Source: Algoriphagus sanaruensis
GTDB taxonomy: Bacteria; Bacteroidota; Bacteroidia; Cytophagales; Cyclobacteriaceae
NCBI RefSeq assembly: GCF_001593605.1
Contig: NZ_CP012836.1
Coordinates: 3,724,501 to 3,788,500, forward strand
Length of the DNA: 64,000 nt
Direction: 5' to 3'
Under the pieces are notes generated by a model that saw only the letters and a list, made by a program, of their open reading frames with translations, made no database searches and was not told where the DNA came from. The position numbers were made by a program, and so were the translations under genes. Positions 1 to 8,185 of this stretch are shown piece by piece. Every line of letters starts with the position of its first letter. The first letter of the stretch is position 1.

Positions 1-2
1 GG

Positions 3-212
3 AAGGGATTGTCCAAAGTCTCTGGCCAGAAAAGTAGAAACAGGCTGAAAATCTGTATTGATCCAAAGAAAACTGGTAGAATCTACCGATTCCTCTTGTG
101 TGGAATCTTGTTCCTGACCGAGTGCTACCAATGGGAAGCTACAAATAAAAACCAGCAACCAGGATGCTATACGCATGTGAAATATGATGAGCCAAATGAA
201 CCCTTGAGCTGA
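3..212 (+). CDS. Possible 3' end of an upstream gene (fragment)
   Basis: This frame is open from the first bases of the window to a TGA at 210-212, giving about 69 residues. It contains a short hydrophobic stretch (FLLCGILFL) and a polar tail ending NEPLS. I recognise no family. The ORF converges on the minus-strand gene ending at 221 with only 8 bp between them and no terminator hairpin, which weakens the case that it is real. It may be the C-terminus of a gene that starts outside the window, or chance. Confidence 0.25.
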   Translation, partial: KGLSKVSGQKSRNRLKICIDPKKTGRIYRFLLCGILFLTECYQWEATNKNQQPGCYTHVKYDEPNEPLS

Positions 213-220
213 TTAGATTA

Positions 221-574
221 TCAGCCTCCGGGAGGTCTAAACCGAGGATTTCGAGGTCGAACTTCAGGTCGTTTGATCGGACCAGAAGGGCGGGCTTTAG
301 GAACACGGACGTTTGCTCTTCCGGGCATTCCTCCTTGTGGGTGAGGTCCTTTTCCGCCTGGCACTGCAGGATTGGCAGCAGCACCTTTAGGGTCAGTTGG
401 TTTAGCAGACGGAACAGGTAGCGCTCCTTTCTTTGAAGCACTAGAAATTCCTACTTTTTTTTGGGCTCCAGCGGGCGCAGTCTGACTTGGCACCGGTTTT
501 TTGGGCGGATCAGTTTGAGCCAAAACTGAGAAGTTCAGCCCAATAACCAAGAAAAAAACGAGTATTCGGATCAT
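221..574 (-). CDS. Small secreted Pro/Lys/Arg-rich protein, unknown function
   Basis: A 117-residue protein with a clear signal peptide (hydrophobic residues 3-17, cleavage expected after VLAQ). The rest is low-complexity, rich in Pro, Lys, Gly, Ala and Arg. The C-terminal 40 residues are strongly basic, with repeated RP/PR pairs ending RPPGG. No catalytic motif or known domain is visible. It is probably exported and disordered. It sits downstream of pgk on the same strand but is separated from it by the pgk terminator at 632-656, so it is likely transcribed independently. The start ATG at 574 directly precedes the signal sequence. Confidence 0.6.
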   Translation of the reverse strand: MIRILVFFLVIGLNFSVLAQTDPPKKPVPSQTAPAGAQKKVGISSASKKGALPVPSAKPTDPKGAAANPAVPGGKGPHPQGGMPGRANVRVPKARPSGPIKRPEVRPRNPRFRPPGG

Positions 575-589
575 AACTACAACTAGATG

Positions 590-607
590 CCTACAAATAA
601 ATGTAGG
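590..607. repeat. Short hairpin upstream of the small secreted gene
   Basis: An inverted repeat, CCTACA and TGTAGG around a 6-nt AT loop, lies 16 bp upstream of the ATG at 574. It could affect the leader of that transcript. It is too short to call more firmly. Confidence 0.3.
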
Positions 608-631
608 AAAAATGAAGAAAAGATGAAGAAA

Positions 632-656
632 AAAGGCCGACTTGATGTCGGCCTTT
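632..656 (-). terminator. Rho-independent terminator of pgk
   Basis: A 10-bp stem, AAAGGCCGAC pairing with GTCGGCCTTT around TTGAT, lies 14 bp after the pgk stop and is followed on the minus strand by a T-run. Confidence 0.85.
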
Positions 657-670
657 AAATTTCTCTTTTT

Positions 671-1870
671 TTATTCTGCCAAAGCAGCAACTCCTGGAAG
701 GACTTTCCCTTCCATATGCTCCAACAACGCGCCACCACCTGTGGACACGTAAGAAACCTGCTCTGTGAATCCGAATTTATTGACAGCAGCGGCAGAATCA
801 CCTCCACCAATCAATGAGAAAGCTCCATTTTGAGTTGCTTGAGCCACATATTCTGCAATTGCAATGGTTCCTTTGTTGAAAGACTCCATTTCAAATACAC
901 CCATTGGTCCATTCCAAAGGATAGTTTTGGATTCCAAAATCACCTTACCAAAAAGTTCTCTTGTCTTTGGCCCGATGTCTAATCCCATCCAATCCGTCGG
1001 AATTTCTCCGCTATTTACCAAGCCTTGATTCGCCTCATTAGAGAAAGCATCAGCAATCACTGTGTCTACTGGAAGAATCAAATTCACGCCTTTTGCCTTC
1101 GCTTTTTCCATCAGCTCCAACACGTAATCCATTTTATCCGCCTCCAAAAGGGAAGTTCCAATCTCACCACCTTTTGCTTTGGCAAAGGTGTAAGACATTC
1201 CACCACCAATGATCAGATTGTCAACCTTTTCAAGAAGACGCTCAATGATTAAAATCTTATCAGCAATCTTGGCTCCGCCCATAATGGCCGTGTACGGACG
1301 CTCAGGATTTCCTAGTACTTTATCTGCATTAGTCAATTCAGATTCCATCAAGTATCCAGCAACTTTCTCAGAAAAATTCTCTGCAATTACGGCTGTAGAA
1401 GCATGCGCTCGGTGTGCAGTTCCAAATGCATCATTGACATAGACATCACCCAATTTGGCGAGTTTGGCAGCAAACTCCTGATCTCCTTTTTCTTCTTCTT
1501 TGTAGAATCTAAGGTTTTCGAGAAGCAATACTTCACCAGCACCAAGACCTGCAGCTAGTTCAGTAGCATCAGCTCCGATGCAATCAGTTGCAAATTTGAC
1601 GGGTTGACCCAATGCAGCTTCTACGGCTGATAGGATATGTTTCAAAGAATATTTATCCTCAGGACCACCTTTTGGACGACCGAGGTGAGACATCAAGATC
1701 GCTGAACCGCCATCTTTCAAAATTTTCTTAATGGTAGGAACCGCCGCTTGAATTCGAGTATCATCAGTTACATTGAAGCTTCCGTCCAATGGCACATTAA
1801 AATCGACTCTAACCAGGGCCTTTTTGCCTGCAAAATTGAGGCTATCCACATTTTTTACATTCAAACTCAT
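671..1870 (-). CDS. pgk: Phosphoglycerate kinase
   Basis: The protein is 399 residues, the usual length for the family. It transfers the acyl phosphate of 1,3-bisphosphoglycerate to ADP in cytosolic glycolysis. The N-terminal substrate loop [10 protein letters not shown] (residues 21-30), the SHLGRPKG motif and the nucleotide-domain sequence [10 protein letters not shown] near the C-terminus are all present. The start ATG at 1870 gives the standard N-terminus. The gene stands alone: a 218-bp gap separates it from the operon that ends at 2089, and it has its own terminator. No TAnnTTTG box is obvious upstream. Confidence 0.97.
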   Translation of the reverse strand: MSLNVKNVDSLNFAGKKALVRVDFNVPLDGSFNVTDDTRIQAAVPTIKKILKDGGSAILMSHLGRPKGGPEDKYSLKHILSAVEAALGQPVKFATDCIGADATELAAGLGAGEVLLLENLRFYKEEEKGDQEFAAKLAKLGDVYVNDAFGTAHRAHASTAVIAENFSEKVAGYLMESELTNADKVLGNPERPYTAIMGGAKIADKILIIERLLEKVDNLIIGGGMSYTFAKAKGGEIGTSLLEADKMDYVLELMEKAKAKGVNLILPVDTVIADAFSNEANQGLVNSGEIPTDWMGLDIGPKTRELFGKVILESKTILWNGPMGVFEMESFNKGTIAIAEYVAQATQNGAFSLIGGGDSAAAVNKFGFTEQVSYVSTGGGALLEHMEGKVLPGVAALAE

Positions 1871-2088
1871 AGTATTGGTTTAATAGATGTTGAATTGGTT
1901 TTCGTAAAAACTGCCTGAAATTTAAGCCAAATTCATCCAAAAGTCGACCCTTCTTTCCGATCATTTTGTGAAATCCCAAGATTCCATTTTCGAAATCGAT
2001 TGATTTGAATTTTAAGAAGGGAGAATCGGCAATTTAATTTTTGAATGTAGATGTGATTAAAAAGTCTTCCCTGCAAGAAGCGGAAAAA
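1871..2088. other. Intergenic gap upstream of pgk
   Basis: This 218-bp AT-rich gap lies between the pgk start and the 3' end of the Sua5 gene. It should hold the pgk promoter, but I find no exact TAnnTTTG element and no convincing hairpin. Confidence 0.4.
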
Positions 2089-3051
2089 TTATTTGGCTGC
2101 TGCCCTTCGAAGCCTATCATTTATGGCTCTTCCAAGTCCTGTTTCGGGCATTAATTCCGCCAAAATCACCTCAACGTCGGTTTCATCCAATTTGCGCATA
2201 GCCGCAAAAAGGTTTTGTGCCGCTTCATGAAGATCTTCAGACTGACTCAGTACAATTTGCCTTTCTCTAGGAATTCTTTCGAAGGATTCTGAAAAACTCA
2301 AGACTGCAAAATCCACTCCTTCGGCTTTTTTCTGAGCGATCAAGGTCTCGATATTCCCCAAAATAAACGGCTTTCGAGGAGCATAGTGACTGTCTAATTG
2401 CCCGGGGGCTGCCGGATTACTACTGCTATGATCCTTAACTTTTACTTTTCCCACTACTTTTTCAATCTCAGAGATGTCCAATCCTCCCAGGCGGTAAATC
2501 ACCACTTGACCTTCTTCCATCCCTACAATGGTACTTTCCAACCCAACTTGACAAGCTCCCCCGTCCAGAATATAGGGAATCTTATCCCCGAGTTGGGCTT
2601 CGACGTGCAGGGCTTGGGTGGGACTGATATAACCGAAAGGATTTGCGCTAGGAGCTGCAAGGGGAAAATCCAGACTGGTCAATAATCGAGCAGTAAGTGG
2701 ATGGTTGGGAACACGGACGGCTACTCGATCTAGCCCTGAAGTAACTAAGTCGGGAACGATTGATTTCCTTGGCAATAAGAGTGTCAAAGGACCTGGCCAG
2801 AATTTTTCAGCAAGTTCTCTCAAGGGTTCGGGAAAATTTTCAACAAAATCCCCCACTCTTTCCAGAGCAGAAGTATGCAGAATCAAAGGATCAAAACTAG
2901 GTCGATTCTTGGTTTCAAAAATCAAGGCAACTGCTTCGGGGTCGAGTGCATTTCCAGCAAGTCCATAGACAGTTTCCGTGGGAATTCCCACAAGCTGCCC
3001 TGACTTCAAAAAGACTTGTGCTTGGTCGATATCAATCCCGATCTGCGCCAT
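2089..3051 (-). CDS. tsaC: L-threonylcarbamoyladenylate synthase (Sua5/YrdC/TsaC type)
   Basis: A 320-residue protein of the long Sua5 form: an N-terminal YrdC fold (about residues 1-200) plus a C-terminal Sua5 domain. It makes threonylcarbamoyl-AMP from Thr, bicarbonate and ATP for the t6A modification of tRNAs that read ANN codons. Visible motifs are the PTETVYGLAG substrate loop (residues 24-33), KNRPSFDPL and the APSANPFGYISPT segment. It is the last gene of a minus-strand operon, with 3 bp between it and the TPR lipoprotein gene upstream. Confidence 0.93.
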   Translation of the reverse strand: MAQIGIDIDQAQVFLKSGQLVGIPTETVYGLAGNALDPEAVALIFETKNRPSFDPLILHTSALERVGDFVENFPEPLRELAEKFWPGPLTLLLPRKSIVPDLVTSGLDRVAVRVPNHPLTARLLTSLDFPLAAPSANPFGYISPTQALHVEAQLGDKIPYILDGGACQVGLESTIVGMEEGQVVIYRLGGLDISEIEKVVGKVKVKDHSSSNPAAPGQLDSHYAPRKPFILGNIETLIAQKKAEGVDFAVLSFSESFERIPRERQIVLSQSEDLHEAAQNLFAAMRKLDETDVEVILAELMPETGLGRAINDRLRRAAAK

Positions 3052-3054
3052 GAA

Positions 3055-3768
3055 TTAATTTTCGCAAAAATCCTTGATCCAAGTTTCTGCCTCCTGGTAC
3101 CCCAGTGATAGCGCCATTTTCAAATCGGCACAGCCTTCACTTTTTTGTCCCAAAGCACTCATTTTGGTGATTCCTAACAAGTAATAAGCTTCGGCATTTT
3201 TTGAGTCCAAATTGACAGTCTGGGTTAGGGATTCTATGCCGTGAATCGGATCACTCATCCCTAATTCTGCCTTGCCTTTTCTGAAAAATGCCTCAGCTTG
3301 GTTGGGATCAACCTGGATCACCGCTTGAAAATCCAAGAGTGCATCCTCATATTCCTCCATGTTTAGAAGAGCGGTGCCTCTGTTAAATAAAATATCAGTT
3401 TGGGAAGGATCCAAGGCAGTGGCAATGTTGAAATCTGCCAATGCTTCCTTGTATTTTTCCTGCTCCATTTTGGCATTTCCTCGGTTAAACCAAGGTTTGT
3501 AACTGGTAGAATCGGACTGAATCGCCAAATCGAAAACTGGAATTGCCTCTTGGATTTTGCCTTGTTGAAAAAGAGCTACACCTTTTGCATTGAGAGCCGT
3601 GGCATTTGTTGGATTCAGTGTCAGAAGTTGATCAAAGACCGATTCTGCTTCAGACCAAGCCTGAGCATCCATTTTTTGAATACCTGCTTGCAACAATTCT
3701 TCCTCACTAGGGCTACAAGCCCAAAAACTCATTACAGCCAGCAGACCTACTAATGCTAATTTTTTCAC
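3055..3768 (-). CDS. TPR-repeat lipoprotein
   Basis: A 237-residue lipoprotein. The signal peptide ends in a lipobox with Cys18 (FWAC). It is followed by about five tetratricopeptide repeats with typical spacing (for example the NPTNATALNAKGVALFQQGK type), probably a protein-interaction scaffold at the envelope. The start codon is GTG at 3768, which directly precedes the Lys-Lys of the signal peptide. It lies in an operon, 33 bp after the thioesterase gene and 3 bp before the Sua5 gene. The partner protein cannot be inferred. Confidence 0.85.
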   Translation of the reverse strand: MKKLALVGLLAVMSFWACSPSEEELLQAGIQKMDAQAWSEAESVFDQLLTLNPTNATALNAKGVALFQQGKIQEAIPVFDLAIQSDSTSYKPWFNRGNAKMEQEKYKEALADFNIATALDPSQTDILFNRGTALLNMEEYEDALLDFQAVIQVDPNQAEAFFRKGKAELGMSDPIHGIESLTQTVNLDSKNAEAYYLLGITKMSALGQKSEGCADLKMALSLGYQEAETWIKDFCEN

Positions 3769-3801
3769 TCGCTTTTTTTTTGCGCAAAGATAGGGATTTG
3801 C

Positions 3802-4239
3802 CTACAAAGCAGGGGTAAGCTTTGCACGGTATTCGGCAGGGACAGGAACAGGCTTCATGGTTTGCATATCCACAGCTACCATGATGCATTTGCATTTAGC
3901 AAAAATCATCTCTTCACCTTTTCCATTTTTACCAATTAGAACCTGTTCCAAATCAAAAGAGGAATTTCCAACTCTTGAACAGCGAACCAATGCATCCACC
4001 TCATCTTGAAGGTGAATAGGTTTCACATAATCTATTTCAATCCTACCCACCACTGTCCCCACAGTCATGACATTCCATCCACATGATTCATATAAAAAAA
4101 CTGCACGAGCATGCTCAAAATAGCTGAAATACACTCCATTATTCACATGAAGGTATCCGTCAATGTCTGAGAATCGGATTTGGATGGGCGTGGTAAAAGG
4201 GAAACTTTCCCGAAGTTGATCCAAGTTTTGGATGTCCAT
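3802..4239 (-). CDS. Acyl-CoA thioesterase, 4-hydroxybenzoyl-CoA thioesterase (hotdog) family
   Basis: A 145-residue single hotdog-fold protein with the family signature RFSDIDGYLHVNNGVYFSYF near residues 22-41. It includes the catalytic-type Asp and the HVNN segment. The expected role is hydrolysis of acyl-CoA or acyl-ACP thioesters in the cytosol; the substrate cannot be read from sequence. Its ATG abuts the stop of the Nudix gene with no gap, so the two are co-transcribed. An enoyl-CoA hydratase in the same operon fits acyl-CoA metabolism. Confidence 0.88.
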   Translation of the reverse strand: MDIQNLDQLRESFPFTTPIQIRFSDIDGYLHVNNGVYFSYFEHARAVFLYESCGWNVMTVGTVVGRIEIDYVKPIHLQDEVDALVRCSRVGNSSFDLEQVLIGKNGKGEEMIFAKCKCIMVAVDMQTMKPVPVPAEYRAKLTPAL

Positions 4240-4791
4240 TTACAGCAAAATTTCTGATTTACTAGTTTTATCAAGCATTCGAAGGATCGATGGATTGTAC
4301 CCGATCATATCTACGACTGAATCGAAAGCAATCCAAGCCAAAGAAATACTTTCTTCACTGACCTTGAGCGGCTCATTGATATCAGCTTCGATTAAATAGC
4401 GAACATCGAAGTGAAAATGCTCTGGCACATGCGGTCGATCTGGAATAATATGCTTATCCAAGTCAAAAATTGTTTCATCCACCAATTTCAAACTCGTCAA
4501 TCCACTTTCTTCTTGGGCTTCTTTCAGGGCTACTTCCAAGAGGTTTTCATGCCCATCAGCATGCCCTCCTAGCTGAAGCCATCTGCCAAGTTTTCGATGA
4601 AGAGTCAAGAGAGTATGAGTTCTTTTTTTATTAACTATCCAAGCAGATGCCGTGAAATGCCCTTCCAATCGTTCTCTTTTGAAAGCTAGCGGATCTTGCG
4701 TCAACTCAATGAAATCGACAATAAACTCAGCCTCTTCCTCGTAAGGTGTTCGATACAGTTCTAGTTGGTTTTTTAGATGTATTCTATCCAT
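4240..4791 (-). CDS. Nudix hydrolase
   Basis: A 183-residue Nudix protein. The Nudix box is GHENLLEVALKEAQEESGL (around residues 78-96), matching Gx5Ex7xExxEExGU with Lys in place of the usual Arg of the REUxEE core. The metal-binding glutamates are intact. It cleaves a nucleoside diphosphate linked to another moiety; the substrate is unknown. Only 1 bp separates it from the preceding unknown gene, and it abuts the following thioesterase gene. Confidence 0.88.
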   Translation of the reverse strand: MDRIHLKNQLELYRTPYEEEAEFIVDFIELTQDPLAFKRERLEGHFTASAWIVNKKRTHTLLTLHRKLGRWLQLGGHADGHENLLEVALKEAQEESGLTSLKLVDETIFDLDKHIIPDRPHVPEHFHFDVRYLIEADINEPLKVSEESISLAWIAFDSVVDMIGYNPSILRMLDKTSKSEILL

Positions 4792-4792
4792 G

Positions 4793-5386
4793 TCAGGTTT
4801 GTTGAAATAGCCGATCCATCAATTGATCAAACGGCCAAGCATCTTGATACAAGCGATCCGAATAGATCGCTGCTAATAATTTGATATAGCTGGGTTTATT
4901 GTCAACTGTAATTTTCTCCAAGGAAATATTCCCATACAATTGGGAAATCAAGGTTCCTTCCTCAGGCAGCTGCAATGGGGGCTTGAAGTAAAACTTCTCG
5001 GTCAACTTCACTTGATCATTAATTTCCTCAAACTTCCGATCCAAGCTGACCTGTTGGTATCCCAAATCTAAAATCCGTCGGCTAAAAGCCAAGTAAAGTC
5101 TGGAAAAAGATTTTTGATCAAATGGAGGCTCAAAGGTTACTGCAAACCCATTTGCATAAGGACTGGAGAACACATGCACTTGCGGGGTTTCATTAATTTG
5201 GGTGCGTTTGAAATGATAGTTTTTATACACCAAATCAAACAGCTCCTTTGCTTCCAAGGAATCCATCCATTGTTTCACATCGATTTCTTCCTCCTCTCGA
5301 AGCACGAAATTCTCCTTCACATTCATGGGTTGTTTCTCGGTAGGAGGAAACAACTTTTTGAACAGATCATCGAGGAAATTACCCAT
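4793..5386 (-). CDS. Conserved-looking protein of unknown function in the recQ operon
   Basis: A 197-residue soluble protein with no signal peptide or membrane segment. It has an acidic N-terminal region (LREEEEIDVKQWMD, about residues 28-41) and a mixed alpha/beta remainder rich in aromatic residues. I do not recognise the family. Its ATG overlaps the 3' end of recQ by 8 bp and it ends 1 bp before the Nudix gene, so it is translationally coupled in the operon. A function linked to RecQ or Nudix is possible but not shown. Confidence 0.7.
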   Translation of the reverse strand: MGNFLDDLFKKLFPPTEKQPMNVKENFVLREEEEIDVKQWMDSLEAKELFDLVYKNYHFKRTQINETPQVHVFSSPYANGFAVTFEPPFDQKSFSRLYLAFSRRILDLGYQQVSLDRKFEEINDQVKLTEKFYFKPPLQLPEEGTLISQLYGNISLEKITVDNKPSYIKLLAAIYSDRLYQDAWPFDQLMDRLFQQT

Positions 5387-7301
5387 GTGGTTTTAGCGCA
5401 AAGTGCCCTTTTGAATTTTTGACAAGTACCCCCTGATCGACCATTTCCCTCAATAAACCTAGATTAACCTGTGACTTATTTTTCCGGATTCGGTCAAAAA
5501 GTTCGTCTTCTGATAACTCCCCTTCCCGCTCCAAAGTTTCCAAGATTTTAATTTTGAGTTTTTCTTCGGTAGTCAGAGGAGATTGAGCCTTTTTCTTTTC
5601 CAGACATACGTCACAAATTCCACAGGTTTCCTCAGTTTGCTCTCCAAAGTAGTTGGAGATAAACTGAGTCCGACAAAGTGTTTCCTGCCGAGAGTAGGTG
5701 ACCATTTGTAGGGCGTGGTCAAGCATCAGTTGCTTTCGTTCCTCGATTCGGCGGAAATTAAAAGGGAGCTTTCCCGCGTCATAACGTTGAGTAAGGAAAG
5801 TCAATTGTGGAGTTTCCTTTCTTCGGTCATAGTCGGCTACTTCAAATTTTGCGAGTTGAAGCAGGATTTTCACCAGGTCCTTTTCTGGCATCGACAGGGA
5901 TTTTGCCAGCTTTGATTCGTGAATCTGAATGTATTCTGAAAACAAGTTTCCCCCATAGGTTCTCAAAAGCATTTTGATCACCGGATCCAAGTATGCGTAC
6001 CGGACTTGGATTTCATACAAAGCTTGAGGATTCACCAAAAAGTGAAATCTTGAGGGAGCAAAAAAACTTTCATTGAACTCGATAAAGCCTTCCTCCTCCA
6101 ATACTTTGACCGCATAAAAAGTCTCCAAAACCGGCAACTGATAGGTCTGACAAAACTCAGCGATCTCAAAGTCAAAGCTGGTAGACTGAGTAGTTCCAAC
6201 AGCGAGCTGGAAATAATTGGCAAGAGCTTGATAGACTTTTCGAAGAAAATCCAAAGGAGGATAAACGAGGGCCGATCGTCCGATCAATTGCTCAAAATCT
6301 TGCTCATTGGCTAATAAGACTGCATAAGCCTTTAACCCATCCCGACCTGCACGACCTGCTTCTTGGTAATAATTTTCAAGGTTTTCTGGCAAATCACTAT
6401 GAATAACCACACGGACATCCGGCTTGTCAATACCCATCCCAAATGCATTGGTGCTTACCATCACCCGAACCTGATTTTTCTTCCAAGCATCCTGTCGAGC
6501 CGACCGATCGGAAGAAGAAAGTCCAGCATGGTAGGCTTGAGCTGTAAAACCCATTTGCTGAAGAGACTTGGCAATCACTTGGGTTGATTGTCGATTTCGC
6601 ACATACCAGATCGCCGTACCAGGTACTCGCCTTAATATTTCTGCCCCTTTTTCCACTTTGTTCTCCACCAACCGAACACTGTAGCTGAGATTTTTGCGAG
6701 CAAAACTCTGATGAAACTCCTTAGGAGACTTCATTTCGAGCTTTTCCAAAATATCTTCACAGACTTTTGGGGTAGCGGATGCCGTCAGTGCCAAAACATT
6801 TACTTTCGGGTGATAGGCCCGAATTGCTGCAATTTCTAAATAGGTGGGTCTAAAATCATATCCCCATTGGGAGATGCAATGGGCTTCGTCAACCGCAATG
6901 AGGTTGACATTCATCTGCTTAAACCGCTCGATGAAAAGGTCGGTTTTGAGGCGCTCGGGAGAAACATAGAGGAATTTAAAATCTCCGTAAATGCAATTAT
7001 CCAGCGTGGTATCAATTTCCTTCAGGCTCATCCCTGAATAAATCGCTACAGCCTTGATCCCTCTTGATTTCAGGTTATCCACCTGATCTTTCATCAAGGC
7101 AATTAATGGAGAAATGACAATACAAATCCCTTCGCGCGTGAGGGCTGGGACTTGAAAACACAGGCTCTTTCCTCCCCCGGTTGGAAGAAGCGCAAGTGTA
7201 TCTTGACCAGACATCACCGAATCGATGACTTCCTTTTGGACTGGCCGAAAGGAGTCAAAACCAAAAACTTCACGAAGAATATGTAAGGCTTTTTCCTGCA
7301 C
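5379..7301 (-). CDS. recQ: ATP-dependent DNA helicase, RecQ family
   Basis: A 640-residue 3'-5' DNA helicase for repair and recombination. Walker A (LLPTGGGKSLCFQ, near residue 40), the DEAH box (VDEAHCISQWGYDFRP), the helicase C-terminal domain (AGRAGRDG) and the RecQ zinc-binding cysteines (CGICDVC, with an upstream Cys) are present. A winged-helix-like segment ends the protein; I see no clear HRDC domain. The start is GTG at 7301, immediately after the TAG of the enoyl-CoA hydratase gene, which indicates tight coupling. Confidence 0.95.
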   Translation of the reverse strand: MQEKALHILREVFGFDSFRPVQKEVIDSVMSGQDTLALLPTGGGKSLCFQVPALTREGICIVISPLIALMKDQVDNLKSRGIKAVAIYSGMSLKEIDTTLDNCIYGDFKFLYVSPERLKTDLFIERFKQMNVNLIAVDEAHCISQWGYDFRPTYLEIAAIRAYHPKVNVLALTASATPKVCEDILEKLEMKSPKEFHQSFARKNLSYSVRLVENKVEKGAEILRRVPGTAIWYVRNRQSTQVIAKSLQQMGFTAQAYHAGLSSSDRSARQDAWKKNQVRVMVSTNAFGMGIDKPDVRVVIHSDLPENLENYYQEAGRAGRDGLKAYAVLLANEQDFEQLIGRSALVYPPLDFLRKVYQALANYFQLAVGTTQSTSFDFEIAEFCQTYQLPVLETFYAVKVLEEEGFIEFNESFFAPSRFHFLVNPQALYEIQVRYAYLDPVIKMLLRTYGGNLFSEYIQIHESKLAKSLSMPEKDLVKILLQLAKFEVADYDRRKETPQLTFLTQRYDAGKLPFNFRRIEERKQLMLDHALQMVTYSRQETLCRTQFISNYFGEQTEETCGICDVCLEKKKAQSPLTTEEKLKIKILETLEREGELSEDELFDRIRKNKSQVNLGLLREMVDQGVLVKNSKGHFALKPHG

Positions 7302-8078
7302 CTACCAAGAAGGTTTACTTTTTGACAAAAAGGCTCCCAAGCCTTTTTTGCAATCGGCATGAGTGCGTGCGTGGGCATTGGCCAAAGCCGCTGCTTCAAG
7401 CGCCTGATGACGTTCGGATTTACCTAAGGATCGAAGTAATCGCTTGGTTTCTGCCATCGAAAAGGCTGAATTTTCAGCAATTAGTTTCGAAGAAAATTTT
7501 TCAACCCATTCCTCAAGCATATCTTCCTCTATTACCTCGGTGATTAAATTAAACTCGGCAGCTTTCTTTGCTGAAATCAACTCACCGGAAAGTAGAAGTT
7601 CCGTAGCCTTAGCCTGCCCAATCTGCTCTGCCAAAAATACAGAAACAAGAGCGGGGACAAATCCTATCTTGACTTCAGTATAGCCAAAGAGTGCATCAGG
7701 AACTGCAAATGCAAAATTACAGACTGTCACCAAACCACAGCCTCCAGCCATGGCATGGCCATCGATTTTCGCAATGATTGGTTTAGGGAATTCATAAATC
7801 TGAGAAAATAAATTCTTGAGCCGATAGCTATCCTCGATGTTTTCTTCGATTGAAAAATCCTTCAGTTCATGCAAATATTCAAGATCTGCTCCGGCACAAA
7901 AGGCTCGCCCTTGAGCCTGCAAAACCACGACTTTGACCTCCGGATTTTGATCCATTTGGTCGAAAGCATCTGCCAATTCCCGAACCATTTGCGGACTTAA
8001 TGCATTTCGTTTTTCGGGTCTATTGAGGGTAATGTAACCCACCCGGTTTTTGTGGTGAGTTAAAATAGTAGGTTCCAT
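7302..8078 (-). CDS. Enoyl-CoA hydratase/isomerase family protein
   Basis: A 258-residue crotonase-fold enzyme. The oxyanion-hole segments RAFCAGADLEYL and GHAMAGGCGL are present, with YTEVKIGFVPALV following. It likely acts on 2-enoyl-CoA or methylglutaconyl-CoA-type substrates; which one is not decidable from sequence. It is the first gene of a seven-gene minus-strand operon (8078 to 2089). The 107-bp upstream gap contains only a near-match to the TAnnTTTG promoter box (TATCTTGA). Confidence 0.9.
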   Translation of the reverse strand: MEPTILTHHKNRVGYITLNRPEKRNALSPQMVRELADAFDQMDQNPEVKVVVLQAQGRAFCAGADLEYLHELKDFSIEENIEDSYRLKNLFSQIYEFPKPIIAKIDGHAMAGGCGLVTVCNFAFAVPDALFGYTEVKIGFVPALVSVFLAEQIGQAKATELLLSGELISAKKAAEFNLITEVIEEDMLEEWVEKFSSKLIAENSAFSMAETKRLLRSLGKSERHQALEAAALANAHARTHADCKKGLGAFLSKSKPSW

Positions 8079-8185
8079 GATCGACTGATTAATTTCAAGA
8101 TAAATTAGCCCCAGAAATAGGCATCAGCAAGGAGAAAGAAACAAATCTGATTAAAATCTTTTTTTGAGAGAACTTGAATCACCAA

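Noticed and set aside
139-441. A 100-residue minus-strand frame overlapping the small secreted protein
   Set aside because: The competing frame has a good signal peptide; this one has none and no conserved pattern.
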